DNA of 64,000 bases, taken from contig NC_061804.1 in NCBI RefSeq assembly GCF_021462225.1, positions 42,657,975 through 42,721,974 on the forward strand. Direction: 5' to 3'. A program made the translations under genes and the position numbers. Origin of the DNA: Girardinichthys multiradiatus. Taxonomy: Eukaryota; Chordata; Actinopteri; Cyprinodontiformes; Goodeidae. Positions 22,990-35,117 of this stretch are shown here, piece after piece. Position 1 is the stretch's first letter. Each line of letters starts with the position of its first letter. The notes beneath the pieces were generated by a model. It saw only the letters and a program-made list of their open reading frames with translations, did not search any database and was not told where the DNA came from.

Positions 22990-25655
22990 ATTCGTGTTTA
23001 TTATAGCATGGAGTTTATAACATTTTGTCTTCTGCTTTTCCACCTACTTTTCTAGAACTAACCATAGGTCCAAGCCTGCTCTTGTAGGATGTTTTGATTC
23101 CACAACTTATTTATGGATTTGTTCTTGGCCAGAATTGTGAGTGAGCCCAATCCTTGGGCTGAGAAGCCATTCCAGGATTCTTCACTGGCTGTGTACCACA
23201 GCCCTTATGGTGGCTTTCACCTTTCTGCTTTCCAGGTAAAGGATCTGAAGATGTCCGAGGGAGTTCAAAACTGAATTCATGGGACCAATGACTTTTCATC
23301 AGTCTCTTGCTTTATATCTATGGAGTCTGTTCTTTTGTCTTGCACACAAGGCTTCTTTGTTGCTCTAAACGATTTGCCACTCTACGCGTGCCTGCTGTTA
23401 AGCTCTGCAGTGGTGGCAGCAGAATTCTGTAACACACTCTTGAGTAGAAGACAGTCGTGGAGGGGAATGTTGTTGGACCACCTAAAATCTTCTTTACTGC
23501 AGTTAAACCGTTCACCTTGAAGTTCTTGATGCTCTAGAAAACTTTCCTTTCAGCTGCAGTATTCTTAGTAGCTTGACTGTTACTGTACATTCAGTGTTTC
23601 TTGAATTGTTGAGGAAAGGTTAGTGCCTTTGGACATGCAGGTAATGTGCACACAATACTGCCGACAACTGTAAAAACATTTTTAAACCTTTTTGTAACGG
23701 TCCAGATGGGGTACAGGATATTTAAGACCAAGGGTGTCCAGCTCCAGTCCTCAAGAGACAGTATCCTTCAGGTTTATTCAAATAGCTGAATTAACTCCCC
23801 AACATGCCACCATGCTAGGTGCTTTAGAAGTGTTTTTTGTATTATTTTGCTGTATCAATAATGTGGTGGTGAGAGTTTAATGTAATGCAGACATCACAGT
23901 CAATTTATAAGAAGCAGATGCAGGCTTACATCTATTTGAGGTTATAAAGCTTCACATATGTCAAATTTGTGTATTCTCATTGAGCAAAAGCTAATTTCTT
24001 AAATAATCAAGGTAGAGCATTGTTAATGCGAAGCGCAAGTCACCTGTTTGGCCACATTTGCATTGGATACACATTTGTAAATCACACATTGATCAGAATG
24101 TGGCTAATTGTCATCATGGATAGTAGTCTAAAGGCTGATGTTGTGATGTGTGGACATCTGGTTCCTGAGCTCCATCCTGATTTCATTGAAATCAGAATCT
24201 ATCTACTTATTTTGGGAGTAATTCAGCTTTCCTTCATGTACCTCTCTCATCAAACACAGTCAGGCTTTCAGCCTGGGTTAACGCTGCATCCCTGAGGCTT
24301 CATTAGCTCATACGTATCTTTAAAAGTTGCTGCCATTCTGCTGTAGAGCACCATGCACAGCAGCTAATAGGTCCTTAGAGGAACCATAGTGTTCATATTA
24401 GAAACTCTTCTCAACACAAGGCAGACTCCAGCTGTCTCCTTAACCGGATTTGAGTTCCACTTTTCCAGTCTTGTCCTTATCCGTTGTGTATCTCTTCACT
24501 CACTTTGAGCTGAGGAACTGGGGAGCACTGCTCATCTTAGAAATTCAAATATCCTTGAGATGTGTGTCAGTGCAGTCAGTCTCTATCATGCAGATCAGTT
24601 GCATTTTACTGTCAGTTTAATGTGCAGCCTGCAGCAGCACAAAGGAATCTTATGCAAAGGTCGGGGTTAAAGAAAGTCCTTTGAGTTATAATGAATGCAT
24701 TGACAATTTCCTTCACTTCTTCGACTGATCCGGACATGTGGGTGACATCTCATAATACAGATGGCAAAGCATTTCAGTTTTGGATGCAAAATCATTTTAT
24801 GAAGCCTACATTTCCTTGGCTGCTGGGCGTATCATCCATTAGAGATGCTGTTCATTGGTTTCCACTTGGATATTCTCTGCTGATATTTAGCTCTGCCTCC
24901 CCTGATCGTCTGGTTCTCTGTAAAATACGTTTCTTTTGATTCCTACACAGTTGGCTTTACCCCTGCACACACACTGTAAAATTTATGAGTTAGCTCTTAA
25001 ATGGTCTCTATTCCTGTACTTGTGCCACTTTGGTTTATTTCCACCCTGATAAATATATAATGCACTATGTTTAGGTGAACTGCCTACATAACACAACAAT
25101 TTTGGAGGTTACCCATTATTTTTTACACAGTATACAATACCTATAAATAACAGTACATTGTGTTTGATATGTATCATATATTGGGTCATATGCTGAGGAC
25201 CATCATTGGCACATATTATATTGACATGATTATTAGAAGGTGATTGGATAGCAGATATAGTTTTCTATTTGTACGAAACATCTTCACACCCATTCAACTA
25301 TAGTCTTGTGACAACTACAACTTCCAATATATTTCATGTGATTGACCAAATTATGAAGTCCCGGTTATTGAAGTTTTTTAACAGTCATTTTTCAGTTTCC
25401 ATTTTTTACCAAGTCTTGATCATGCTAATGAATGCTAATATAACCCATTGCTGCTAGCCAGCCTGCTTCTCTCAATGCAACAGGGCAACTCAAGAACTAC
25501 TTCCTTTCTTCCTTCATAATAAAAGTCTTAAATATGGATACAACAGGGTGTTGAGGCTCAGAATAACAGCTTAAGCTTACTTCACCAGGCAGAGTTACTT
25601 GTTGACAGAAACTGAATAGGGTATCGTAAGACAGACAATAGTTTGGCGAGAAATA
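22990..25655. other. Intronic sequence, mostly unrecognised
   Basis: I recognise no exon or RNA gene. The stretch 23060-23520 has the feel of an eroded DNA transposon, but I cannot name a family. Confidence 0.35.
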
Positions 25656-27425
25656 TTACGGCATTTTCATATTGTGATGTTTGCTGCCATTAGATCCTGT
25701 CACAGTGAATATTCTTTTAATTAAATTATGAAGAGTACTTCTTTGCACAATGATCTCCAGAGGTTCCAGAGGAGTCCCCAGAACAGAGCCAGCCTTAGGC
25801 TCAGCCTTTAGGGTTAGGGTTGAAGACAAGCATGCAGAAGCAGAAAGGTCCATGGCTGAGGTGGAAGATAAAACATCTAGGGTGTGACAAGAAAACGTTT
25901 GGTCGAAGGAGGGTGGGATGTCTGTTTGGCTGTGGGCAAACAATAATGATGCTAAGCTTGTTTCTGAACTGAACCTATTGAAGATTGTGTTTTCATTGGC
26001 TGTCCCGACATCCTGCGGTCTGATCAAGCCTGTGATCTTCGTCCCTGACCACACATCTCTGATATTGTTTTGCTGGAGCTGCTCTCCAGCTTCTTCTTGT
26101 ACACCTCCTTGCTGTCTCTTATCTTGACTTTAAGTTGCTTCTCTATACTCCTCAATAATTCCCTGTCTCTCTCTCTGAAGGCTTTTTTTTTCTTGTTAAG
26201 CAGGCCATGCAGGTCACTGTTGGTCCAGGGTCTGCTATTGATCAAGGATCTCACCATTCTGGTGGGGATGGTGTTATTCACACTGAGGTTTATGTAGTCT
26301 GTTACACACTCAGTCATGGCATTGAGGTCTTGCTGCAGAGATGTGTGAGTATTTGACATTTGTATTAAACAAATCCAACGTTTTGTTTTCTCTGGTAGAG
26401 CAGCTGTCAAACTGTTGAAACATTGGAAGTGTAGCAGAGAGTGAAGCTTGGTTACCAGATATCGCCACAAACGCATTGGGGTGTTGTGTATGTAGCTTAG
26501 CAACAACTGAGCTGATGACATCACATGCAGTGTCAGCAACAGCTGATGGTGGAACGTAAACTGTTGCAAAAATAACACTGGTGAACTCTCTGGGTAAATA
26601 ATATGGACAAAAAGTTACAGCTAACAGTTCAGTATCTGGACTGCAGAGACGACGCTTCACAATAACATGTTCTGGATTACACCATCTGTTGTTCACAAGT
26701 ACTGCTAGTCCAGCTCCTTTACGTTTGCTGCTCCTCTTTAAATCTCTGTCTGCTTGTATGGTCAGAGAGACGTAGGAGTCAGGGATATGTTCCTGCTGCC
26801 ATTTCTCAGTGAAACACATAATACTGGATTCCAGATACTTTGGCTGGGTCCTTTGTAGGGCTGGAGTTCATCAAACTTCAGGGTTTCCCATGGCGCAGCG
26901 CCACGGTAAAACAAAAGCAGACACACCTTCAGATTAAAGTTATTTTTTTAAATACCACATTCTCCGTTCTAACCGAAGGAGCAACTCCGTTGTTATGTTA
27001 ATTAATTAGTTCCACATTCTCCATGTCTACTCCGAACGTCACCATCGACGGACCCGCTCTCCGTCGTTCTCCGTCAAACTACAGAACAACTCCAATTTTC
27101 TGTTCCATTCATTCTTGCTTTGGCCGTGTCAACCAATGTACCTCTTGTATATGCTTTCTTCGGGCTCCAAGGAACTTGGAGCGGACATATGTTGCCTTTG
27201 AATGACAGTAATGTAGTTAAATAATATAAATTTTACCTTAATGCGTAATGTTTCAGATACGTTTTGAACAGTGCGACGTACCACCACCCTCCCTCGACAG
27301 CCCACCACCACGATTTAAAAAAAAAAACCCTAGAGGAAACCCTGAACTTGTTTCCCAACAATCTCACAACCTGCTGCCACCTTGAGCAGGGCAATTCTAG
27401 AATAAAACCAATCAGCATCCTTTCT
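25656..27425 (-). mobile_element. LINE fragment: AP-endonuclease region, split by a MITE
   Basis: On the minus strand the reading begins LPCSRWQQVVRLLGNKF (27418-27345) and resumes after the insertion at 26879-27344 as DELQ. Next follow CFTEKWQQEHIPDSYV, a run with YYLPREFTSVIFATVYVPPSA, then TECVTDYINLSVNNTIPTRMV and a basic coiled region (KKKKAFRERDRELL). This is the endonuclease and linker of a non-LTR element. The reverse transcriptase is absent. Frames are broken in several places. The clade is uncertain: CR1-superfamily-like. Confidence 0.7.
26879..27344. mobile_element. 466-bp non-autonomous DNA transposon (MITE), hAT-like ends
   Basis: Perfect 10-bp inverted ends CAGGGTTTCC (26879) and GGAAACCCTG (27335-27344) are flanked by 'aactt' on both sides (26874-26878 and 27345-27349). 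Removing the element with one copy of aactt rejoins the host LINE in frame as LLGNKFDELQ, which confirms the exact boundaries. There is no transposase inside. CAGGG ends suggest hAT. A 5-bp duplication is shorter than the classical 8 bp. Confidence 0.88.
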
Positions 27426-28109
27426 CTGAAATAGTCAGCAAATGGTGGTACTTAGTTTAGTTACCAGGAAACTGATCAAAATGAAAAAGTATTAGTAATC
27501 AAATCGGTTTTTTTAATACATATAAGTAAGGAAAACATGAAAAGCCAAATATAAAGTAAAAATTTTTCCAGCTGTCCAGTTTATACTGTAAAATTTTAAA
27601 ATGGAGAGTATAGAGGTGCATAATGTAAAATGTAAATGCCTGCAAATACTTAGAGATGCATTAAGTGCAGTTCAGACAAATTCATACTAAAGCCTAGTAT
27701 TTTTACTTGATCTCTAAGCAAATGCAGTGCCTGTGGACCATTTCTGTTGTTACATCCCATTTCTCCATCTCTGTGAGGGTAATTGCACTGAAAGAAGGCC
27801 ATCAGACTATTCTCTACATCCCCACCAAGAAGCACTTTAGAGCAGTTTCGTATCCTCCAAAACCTCAGAAAGGATTTATGGGTTGAAGGAATTCTGACTG
27901 CTTTTCTTATCAGATAGTGTCAGTAAAGTTTCACCCCTTGAACTAGTTATTTTTAATAGACCTGCCGCATGAACCAGATAAGCTCAAAGCAGTACCTGAT
28001 CCATAAACACTTCACCAGCAAACTGGAGATTTATCCAAACTCAAGGGAAGATTGAACACATTTACTACTTTGTTTGTTGACTAAGCTAGGGATGTACATA
28101 GTTTATATT
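27426..28109. other. Intronic sequence, nothing recognised
   Basis: This is AT-rich intron between two mobile-element remnants, with no feature I can support. Confidence 0.4.
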
Positions 28110-28725
28110 TATGTGAAAAGGTATTTGCCCCCCTACAGATTTCCTTTGCTTTTTGTCACACTTTAATAGTTTAATATTTGAAAAAGAAAACCTGAGTAAA
28201 ACCAAAACAGTTAGCAAATTATGATTTTATTTTGAAAAGAGGAAAGAAATTATTTAAATACAACCTTTCTGACAGCATGAAGTAGGCTAAAGATCTGAAA
28301 AAGCAACACATTATGCCCTGATATAAGGACATTCAAGAAGTGATGAGAAACAATTATTGACATCTCATGGTCTAAAAGAGTAAGTGTCTTTCTAAGGCAA
28401 ACAGCAGCAGGCTCCATCATCCATAACTAGGAAAAAAACATGGAACAGTGGTGTTCATCCAGGAGGTCACAAAGGAACCCAGAACAACATCTAAAGTGCT
28501 GCAGGCCTTACTTTCCTCAGTTAAGATTAGAATTCATATTTCAACAATAATGATACTGGGCTAAATGGTCTCTATGGGAGAGTTTAAAAAACGGCTGACC
28601 AAAAAGAACACAAAGCCTGTCTCAAATTTACCAAACAAATGTCTTGATGATTCCCAGGACTTTTGGGAAATGTTCTACTGTCTGACAAACTAAAAGTGGA
28701 ACTTTTGGTGTGTGTCAACTGACTA
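28110..28725 (+). mobile_element. 3'-truncated Tc1-like element remnant
   Basis: The left end 'tgtgaaaaggtatttgcccc' resembles a known teleost Tc1 terminal repeat. Further on, 28470-28720 retains degraded transposase sequence ('cagaacaacatctaaagtgc', 'tgaccaaaaagaacacaaag', 'cccaggacttttgggaaat'). The catalytic half and right end are missing. The frame is broken throughout. Confidence 0.7.
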
Positions 28726-30157
28726 AAATACAAACAAAAGGAAATACAAAAAGGAAATGCAAACAAAATACAACGAAAAAGAAGATATTCACCGGAGTCA
28801 CCAAGAACATTATCGCCACCCGGGGGAAGCAGTGCTTCACTGCAGCCAGGTGCTGGTAAAAACAAGCCTGAAATAATAATGCTTGTACTTATATACCTTG
28901 CTCCATTAATCTTAGAGATCAGGTGAGAATTGACATCAAAGAGAATTTTCTCACTGGTAATATTATCTTGATTTTGTTGGTAATAGAAGCTGGCAAAGCA
29001 TTTTAACGTATTGTGCATACTGTATTTGCTATATAGAAACAGTAATGTGTTTTAGAATGTTTAATATTGCCGAGTATGAAGCTAATTTATTGGGAGAGAA
29101 ATACCAGTAAGCTGATTATCTCTGCAGTTATCACCATTATGACAATAGCAGCCATGTTGGATTTTTAACTTGGTGCTGGTCGTTTTCCTCCTTCATCAAA
29201 TACTTTTGCAGATTTGCTCTTTTCATACCGGACCTTTTCAGCAATGGAGTTTGGAATCTTGAGGAATTTCCTTAGGGTCTTTTTCAACTAATGGTTTAAA
29301 GATATTATCAATATTCAGCTTCTAGTCTATTGTAAGGAAATTTTGTTTTGTGACTCTAATCTATATTAGCTCATTAGGTCACTAATAGCTGTTTTGGTTG
29401 GATCAGGGGTTAGAATCAGATATACATCTAAACTGACTCAAACAAAGAGCGAACCCTCAGATAATTTAAACAGGGTGTAATCTAACATCTACAAAAGTAA
29501 CAAATGCAGAATTATTTATTTAATTTTAGAATTATATAACTATCCATAATTTATATAAAAAAAACAGAAATAAAAAGATTCCTACTGACTACTAGGAAGT
29601 AGTTTGGGATCACAAATTAGTGAAGGGGGAAATGGGCCTGCAGCCACTGGGAGTTAATCCTAACTTCTAAGACTGATTAATATTTCTTTAATGAAAGGTC
29701 TGGGGAATGGTACCAATTTGCAGCAGTGTAAGGCATTTGTATGGTGACAATGAAAAATAGAGCACTGTGCTATAACAACAGCATGGCTTGGTACCTCAAA
29801 GTAAAGACGAAAGACATCCGGGATATACTCATGCATGAAATGTCCAGAGAACAACGCTAGAAACCTCTGGCATGACACACCTGGTGTTGGTATTCCTTCT
29901 GTCACTTAGCAGGGTGAAATAAAGACTTATTCACACCTTCGGATGCTTGAGTTTGTGTTATTACATAATTGTACTTCTGACATGCTCTCTTCCCAGTTGA
30001 ACAAGGAAGGATGGGATTAACCTAATCTACCTTCCAGTCGAGAAAAAGAAATTCATGAATATTGATTTGAGGCTTGTGAAATTCTAGTCTTGCACATCTA
30101 TGTAGAGTTTTTTTGTCTGTCTTCACAGATTTTTATGCCTTTTAAATTGGAGCATAA
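28726..30157. other. Intronic sequence, nothing recognised
   Basis: I see no exon, RNA gene or identified element. A local T/A-rich sequence surrounds scattered short frames. Confidence 0.4.
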
Positions 30158-30345
30158 ATTCAAATCAATTCAGTTTAATTTATATAGCGCCAATTCACAA
30201 GACATGTCGTCTCAAGGCACTTTACAAAGTCAAATTAATCGAATCATACAGATTTCAGGTCAGGTTCATACATTCTAATTAATCCTAACTATCAAACAGT
30301 GCAGTCAGATTCAGTTCATTGCTCAAACTGGTGAAAAAGTTTTTC
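30158..30345 (-). mobile_element. LINE 3'-end fragment in reverse orientation
   Basis: The motifs 'aatttatatagcgccaattc' and 'acaagacatgtcgtctcaag' are the reverse complement of the LINE 3' end seen at 40690-40772. The fragment lies 330 bp upstream of robo exon 2 and is short and non-coding. Confidence 0.7.
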
Positions 30346-30669
30346 GGTTCTGATCTCTTTGTATGTAATTGGTTGTGTGTCTAACTTTAGATGTTTGGAA
30401 GAAGGACTTCTGAGTGTATTCTTTTTGTTCATTGGTTGCCTGCCACACTCTTACCATCTCTCTTTTAATGATCTACAAGGTCCTACTCTAAACCAGAAAC
30501 AGAATTATGGCATAAATCTTAAATCACAGTAGTTTTTAAATAACAATACTGTAGATGTTCTTGCTATATCAGTTACTTATTTTTTCAGCATTTTCAGAAA
30601 TAAATATTTGCTTTCCTGCAATAAAAATGTGCCCATCTTTAATTTTGTGTTTCTGTTTTTTTCCTTCAG

Positions 30670-30996
30670 GGTCTCGTCCCAGGTTAGAGGATGCTGCTCC
30701 TCGGATCATCGAGCATCCATCTGATTTAATCGTGTCCAAGGGAGAACCAGCCACTCTCAACTGTAAGGCCGAGGGTCGGCCCACACCAACGGTGGAGTGG
30801 TACAAAGATGGCGAGCGGGTGGAGACGGATCGAGAGGACCCTCGATCCCACCGCATGCTGCTGCCAAGCGGGTCACTCTTTTTCCTGCGAATAGTGCATG
30901 GAAGGAGGAGCAAACCCGATGAAGGCGTTTACGTGTGTGTGGCACGCAACTACCTGGGCGAGGCTGTCAGTCGCAACGCATCGCTGGAGGTGGCAA
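30670..30996 (+). CDS. robo: Roundabout receptor, exon 2 (first Ig domain)
   Basis: The 327-bp exon is phase 1 at both ends, preceded by a polypyrimidine tract with AG at 30668-30669 and followed by donor GTGAGT at 30997. It encodes GSRPRLED, then [20 protein letters not shown], the Ig-fold cysteines in LNCKAEG and VYVCVARN, the tryptophan in VEWYKDG, and [19 protein letters not shown], ending SRNASLEVA. This is Ig1 of Robo, a transmembrane receptor whose Ig1 contacts the second leucine-rich domain of Slit in axon guidance. Identity is very high. Paralogue is unresolved: [17 protein letters not shown] and the final split codon starting with A (consistent with Ile) resemble Robo1; EDAAPRI and REDPR resemble Robo3; RRSKPDE resembles Robo2. 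The longer frame starting at 30555 runs through the intron and is not the real start. Confidence 0.95.
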
Positions 30997-31002
30997 GTGA
31001 GT

Positions 31003-32097
31003 AATGTCAGAGCTAAGCTGCCATGTTGAGTATGCACAACGTTAGGAAAGGGAAGGAATTGATAAAGGACTGGTGTAAAGGATTATTATTAAACGTTACA
31101 GCTGAAAATCATACATATGAGGGTGTTTCACACTTTAAAGGCTTCCCTGAAATGCAGAACGTTAGAGAAAATCACCCGCAGTAGGGATCAAGAATGAAGT
31201 GTGAACGTATGCTTGTGTGCATGTAAGATAAGGTGGTGGAGACTGTAAAGTGCTTGTCCATATAAGAGGTGTATATAAAATATACAGAGGCTTCTTGTTG
31301 TAAGAAAAGATTTAAATCACAGATATAGTCCACAGGTAATAATGTTAGCCACACTTTGAGAGTCAGAAGGTGGAGATTCCGCTTCAAAGGACTCCCTGCT
31401 CTCTTCTCATGGGCCTCACTAAGCTCAGTTAACGTACAACACAGATCTTGACCTTGGTGTTAGATCTACTGACAGCTTTCACCCTGAGCCCCCCTTCAAA
31501 GTCTCTGAGACCATGTCCTATCTTTACCCGCTCCACAGAGCCTGGCCTGCTGTCATGCTACCACCAGGCCTCTGCGACTGGGCCCTATTAATGTGGACGA
31601 TGACAGCTATTTCAAGCGACAGAGATAACAGTTGTTCTCACTGGACAGGAAAGCTGGGAAACTGTCTTGCAGAGAGGAGACAAGGGGCCACCGTTAGCTG
31701 GCATCTTCTCACTAGCACATGCAATTTTCTTAAAATACAACCAACTCCTGTCAAATTGGACTCTTCAGTTCTTCAGTTGTTTTAAGTCAGGCTGCTTGTG
31801 AACATTTCTAATTAAACTTTGACTGCTAAACTCATCTATTTACTGTGGTTAAAAAGGATTTCCATGAATATTAATGTTGTTTTGACAGCAGCATTCAGAA
31901 ATAAGGAGCAACTGTCACTTTGAATACAGTTGATAGTGCAAGTCTCACTAACTGATCTTTTTATTTCTTAATGAAAAGTAAAATAAGTTTGTTAATACAT
32001 CTGTTTATATTGCTTTGCTTTCATAATTAGCAAAGCTTCTTATCAAGCTAACATCTAGAGCTGGCACTGTTAGTCTGCATAACTACATTAACCGTAG
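31003..32097. other. Intronic sequence, possible conserved non-coding stretch
   Basis: There is no exon or mobile element here. The stretch 31400-31780 is more GC-balanced than its surroundings and has no repeat signature, which makes it a reasonable place to look for a conserved non-coding element. Nothing in the sequence itself proves function. Confidence 0.3.
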
Positions 32098-32365
32098 TAA
32101 GGGGGGAGACGGTGGGGAAGATCCAACCCTGCACAGGTTACCAGTCTATCACAGGGCAACACAGAGACACACCGAATGAACAACTTATATATAAGGATTA
32201 TTTGGGGACGTGTTAACCTAACAGTCATGTTTGTGAACTGTGGGAGTAACCCGGAGTACCCAGAGAGAATCATGTATGCATAGGCAGAACATGCAGACTA
32301 CATCCAGAAAGACCCCAGGTCAGGATTCAAACTCAGCAATTTCTTGCACCACCATACTGTCCCAT
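32098..32365 (-). mobile_element. Degenerate tRNA-derived SINE or SINE-like repeat
   Basis: The motifs 'ctatcacagggcaacacaga', 'aacctaacagtcatgtttgt', 'gtacccagagagaatcatg' and 'cttgcaccaccatactgtcc' belong to a common teleost repeat read backwards. On the minus strand it starts near 32365 with a tRNA-like head (a box B relic in 'aggattcaaactcagc') and finishes near 32098. The fragment at 5150-5312 is the 3' part of the same family. Confidence 0.6.
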
Positions 32366-32540
32366 TTAAATTTTGAGCTGATATTTATCAACCTTGCTTA
32401 AAACACAAATTTGGGTGGCTTTAAAAACACAGGTCACTGCCAAGTATTGGAGGTCGGTTCTGTAAACTAGGTTTACAACACTACCTGTGTACATGGCACC
32501 ACCTCTGGTTTGGTGCTTAACTCTATACTGATGCCACATA

Positions 32541-34177
32541 CAGTGGCTTGTAAAATTATTCATACTCTTTGAGCTTTTCCACATATTGTCAAATTACAAC
32601 CACAAACATAAATATATTTTATTGGAATTTTATGTGAAAGACCAACACAAAGTGTTATACAGTTGTGAAGTGGAACAAAAATTGTACATGATTTCTTTTT
32701 TTTTTACAACAAAAAAACAAAAAACAAAAAGGGCATTGTGCAAAAGTGTTCAGCCCCCCTGAGTCAATACTTTGTGGAACCACCTTTTGCAGCAATTACA
32801 GCTGCAAGTCTTTTAGGGTAGGTCTCTACCAGCTTTGCACATCTAGTGACTGAGATTTTTGCCTATTCTTCTTTGTGCCCTAATGACTGTCGTTCCTGTA
32901 GGCTGCTATCAGAAGTTGTTGCGGTCGATCCGGTCCTGCTTCATCTCAAGCTCAGTCAGATTAGATGGAGAGCGTTTGTGAACAGCAGTTTTCAGATCTT
33001 TCCACACATTCTCGATTGGTTTTAGGTCTGGACTTTGACTGGGCCATTCTAACACATGAATATGTTTTGTTTTAAACCATTCCATTGTAGCCCTGGCTTT
33101 ATGTTTAGGGTCATTGTTCTGCTGGAAGGTGAACCTCCACCCCAGTCTCAAGACTTTAGCAGACTCCAACAGGTTTTCTTCCAGGATTGCCCTGTATTTG
33201 GCTCCATCCATCTTCCCATAAACTCTGACCACCTTCCCTGTCCCTGCTGAAGAGAAGCACTCCCAGAGCATGATGCTGAAACCACCATATTTGACAGTGG
33301 GGATGGTGTGTTCAGAGTGTTAGTTCTTCACCACACGTAGCGTTTAGAATTTTGGACAAAAAGTTAAATTTTGGTCTCATCTGACCAAAGCACCTTCTTC
33401 CCCCTGTTTGCTGTGTCCCCAACATGGCTTCTGGCAAACTGCAAATAGGACTTCTAATGGTTTTCTTTTAACAATGGCTTTCTTCTTGCCACTCTTCCAT
33501 AAAGACCACATCGGTGCACGACTAATAGTTGTCCTGTGGACAAATTCTCCCACCTGAACAGTGGATCTTTACAGTTCATCCAGAGTCACCATGGGCCTCT
33601 TGGCTGCTTCTCTGATCAGTGCTCTCCTTGTTTGGCTTGTACGTTTAGGTGGACGGCCTTGTCTTGGTAGGTTTACAGTTGTGCCTTACTCTTTCCATTT
33701 CCAGATGATGGATTGAACAGAGCTCCGTGAGATGTTCAAAGCTTGGGAAATCTTTTTATAGCCTAAGCCTGCTCCAAAGTTCTCCACAACTTTATCCCTG
33801 ACCTGTCTGTTGTGTTCCTTGGACTTCATGATGCTGTTTGCTCCCCAATATTCTCTTAACCAACCTCTGAGGCTGTAACAAAGCAGCTGTATTTGTACTA
33901 AGATTAGATTATACACAGGTGGACCCTGTTTAGTCATTAGCAATCATCAGGCAGCTTCTGAAGGGTTGCACTCAGAGTAAAGGGGGCTGATTACTTTTGC
34001 ACACCGTACTTTTCAGCCGTACTTTGTAAAAAAAAAAGAAATCATGCATAAAGTGGAATGGAACCACTTTTTGTTGGTCTTTCACATAAAATTCCAATAA
34101 AATATATTTATGTTTGTCTTTGTAATTTGACAATATGTGTAAAGGTTAAGGGTTATGATTAATTTTACAAGCCACTG
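32541..34177 (-). mobile_element. Full-length but degraded Tc1 element
   Basis: The ends are 'cagtggcttgtaaaattatt' at 32541 and the complementary 'aattttacaagccactg' ending at 34177, each flanked by TA. Length is 1637 bp. The inner arms also mirror each other ('tattttattggaattttatg' near 32610 and its complement near 34090), so the inverted repeats are longer than 100 bp. It belongs to a different family from those at 44 and 49 kb. Confidence 0.9.
32764..33829 (-). pseudogene. Tc1 transposase pseudogene
   Basis: Starting from the ATG complement at 33827-33829, the N-terminus reads MKSKEHNRQVRDKVVENF and a helix-turn-helix (GLGYKKISQALNISRSSVQS). The C-terminal half is seen at 33271-32909: LWECFSSAGTGKVV, FQQNNDPKHKA, SQSPDLKPIENVW. 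The second catalytic Asp (normally in QQDND) is replaced by Asn, and the middle region has frame breaks. The stop lies near 32764. Confidence 0.82.
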
Positions 34178-34575
34178 TATTTTTAGTGAAAACTGTCAAA
34201 CTACTGTCCATTACTTTTATGACCATCCATCCATTTTTCCGAAAGGCTTCCAGCCTAATGTTATAACAATGCCAGACTCCATCTGCCTACCTAGAAAAAC
34301 GTTCTATGAATCATTATCCATCTTCTAAAAACAGCATAAATGTGTGAAGTGTGTCCGTCATCTTCCCCTGAGTGGAACTGCATATAGATGTACTTTTCAT
34401 TTCAGTCTTACTCTGTTTCTGTAGGAGAATCAGGTGTGGGTCTTTTGAATCTTGGCCAGACTTGGAAACCAAACTGGTAGAGTAGGTGGAGGTGTTGAGA
34501 ACCACTGTTTGACAATTTGTTCTAGATATCTTTCAATCTATGATTTGTCTGATCTTTAGTTTATAATACCTAAGA
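34178..34575. other. Intronic sequence, nothing recognised
   Basis: This short stretch lies between a Tc1 element and an RTE fragment. I see no supportable feature. Confidence 0.35.
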
Positions 34576-35117
34576 GTGACCCAAGAGTGTTTTCCCAGTA
34601 TTGAGGGATCACACTTCTCAGCCTCCCTAGGAACGTTTATTCTGGTGTGTTGGACAGGAGGCTCCAACGATAGCCAAGCTTGTATCCGGGAGAATCAATG
34701 TGGATTTTGTCCTGGCCGTGGAACAGTGTACCAGATCTTTACCCTTGCGGAACTCCTGACGGGGTCATGGGATTATACTTCTCTGGTCTGCATGTGTTTT
34801 GTGGATCTGGGGATGGCCTATGACCATGTCACCAGAGTAATTTGTCAGGGGTGCTCTGGCAGCATGGGGTATCCGATCCTTGTATGTCCAAAGCAAGAGC
34901 CGTGTCTGCATTGCTGCCACAAAGTTAAGCTTGTTCCCAGTGCGCGTTGGGCTGCCCCTTGTCACCGATCCTGTTTGTGGTATTCCTGGACAAAATCTGA
35001 AGGCGTAGATGAGAGGAGGGTGTCTAGTTTGGGAACTGGGGAGAGGGATGTCTGGCGTTCTCCTTTGAAACTTTTCCCTCTGTGACCGGATAAGTGAAGG
35101 TGGATGGATGGATGTAG
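34576..35117 (+). mobile_element. Internally deleted RTE-like LINE fragment with GGAT tail
   Basis: The frame contains reverse-transcriptase pieces ENQCGFCPGRGTVYQIF, VDLGMAYDHV and a degraded SARWAAPCHRSCLW (equivalent to GLRQGCPLSPILF). It then jumps to the extreme C-terminus (GERDVWRSPLKLFPL) and ends with a (GGAT)n tail at 35099-35112. The catalytic FADD region and the rest of the C-terminal domain are deleted. Related to the element at 20126-22976 but clearly diverged. Confidence 0.75.

Larger units (their letters stand above)
3211..30669 (+). other. robo intron 1 (about 27.5 kb)
   Basis: The intron begins GTAAGT and ends in a polypyrimidine tract plus 'ccttcag'. Vertebrate Robo genes are known for very long 5' introns. 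It holds most of the mobile elements of the left half of the window, in both orientations, and no additional recognisable exon. Confidence 0.7.

Noticed and set aside
30555..31004. 149-aa continuous frame beginning 38 codons before the robo Ig1 exon
   Set aside because: The upstream part is AT-rich intron read through. A polypyrimidine tract and AG at 30669 give a splice acceptor in the right phase, so the exon starts at 30670.
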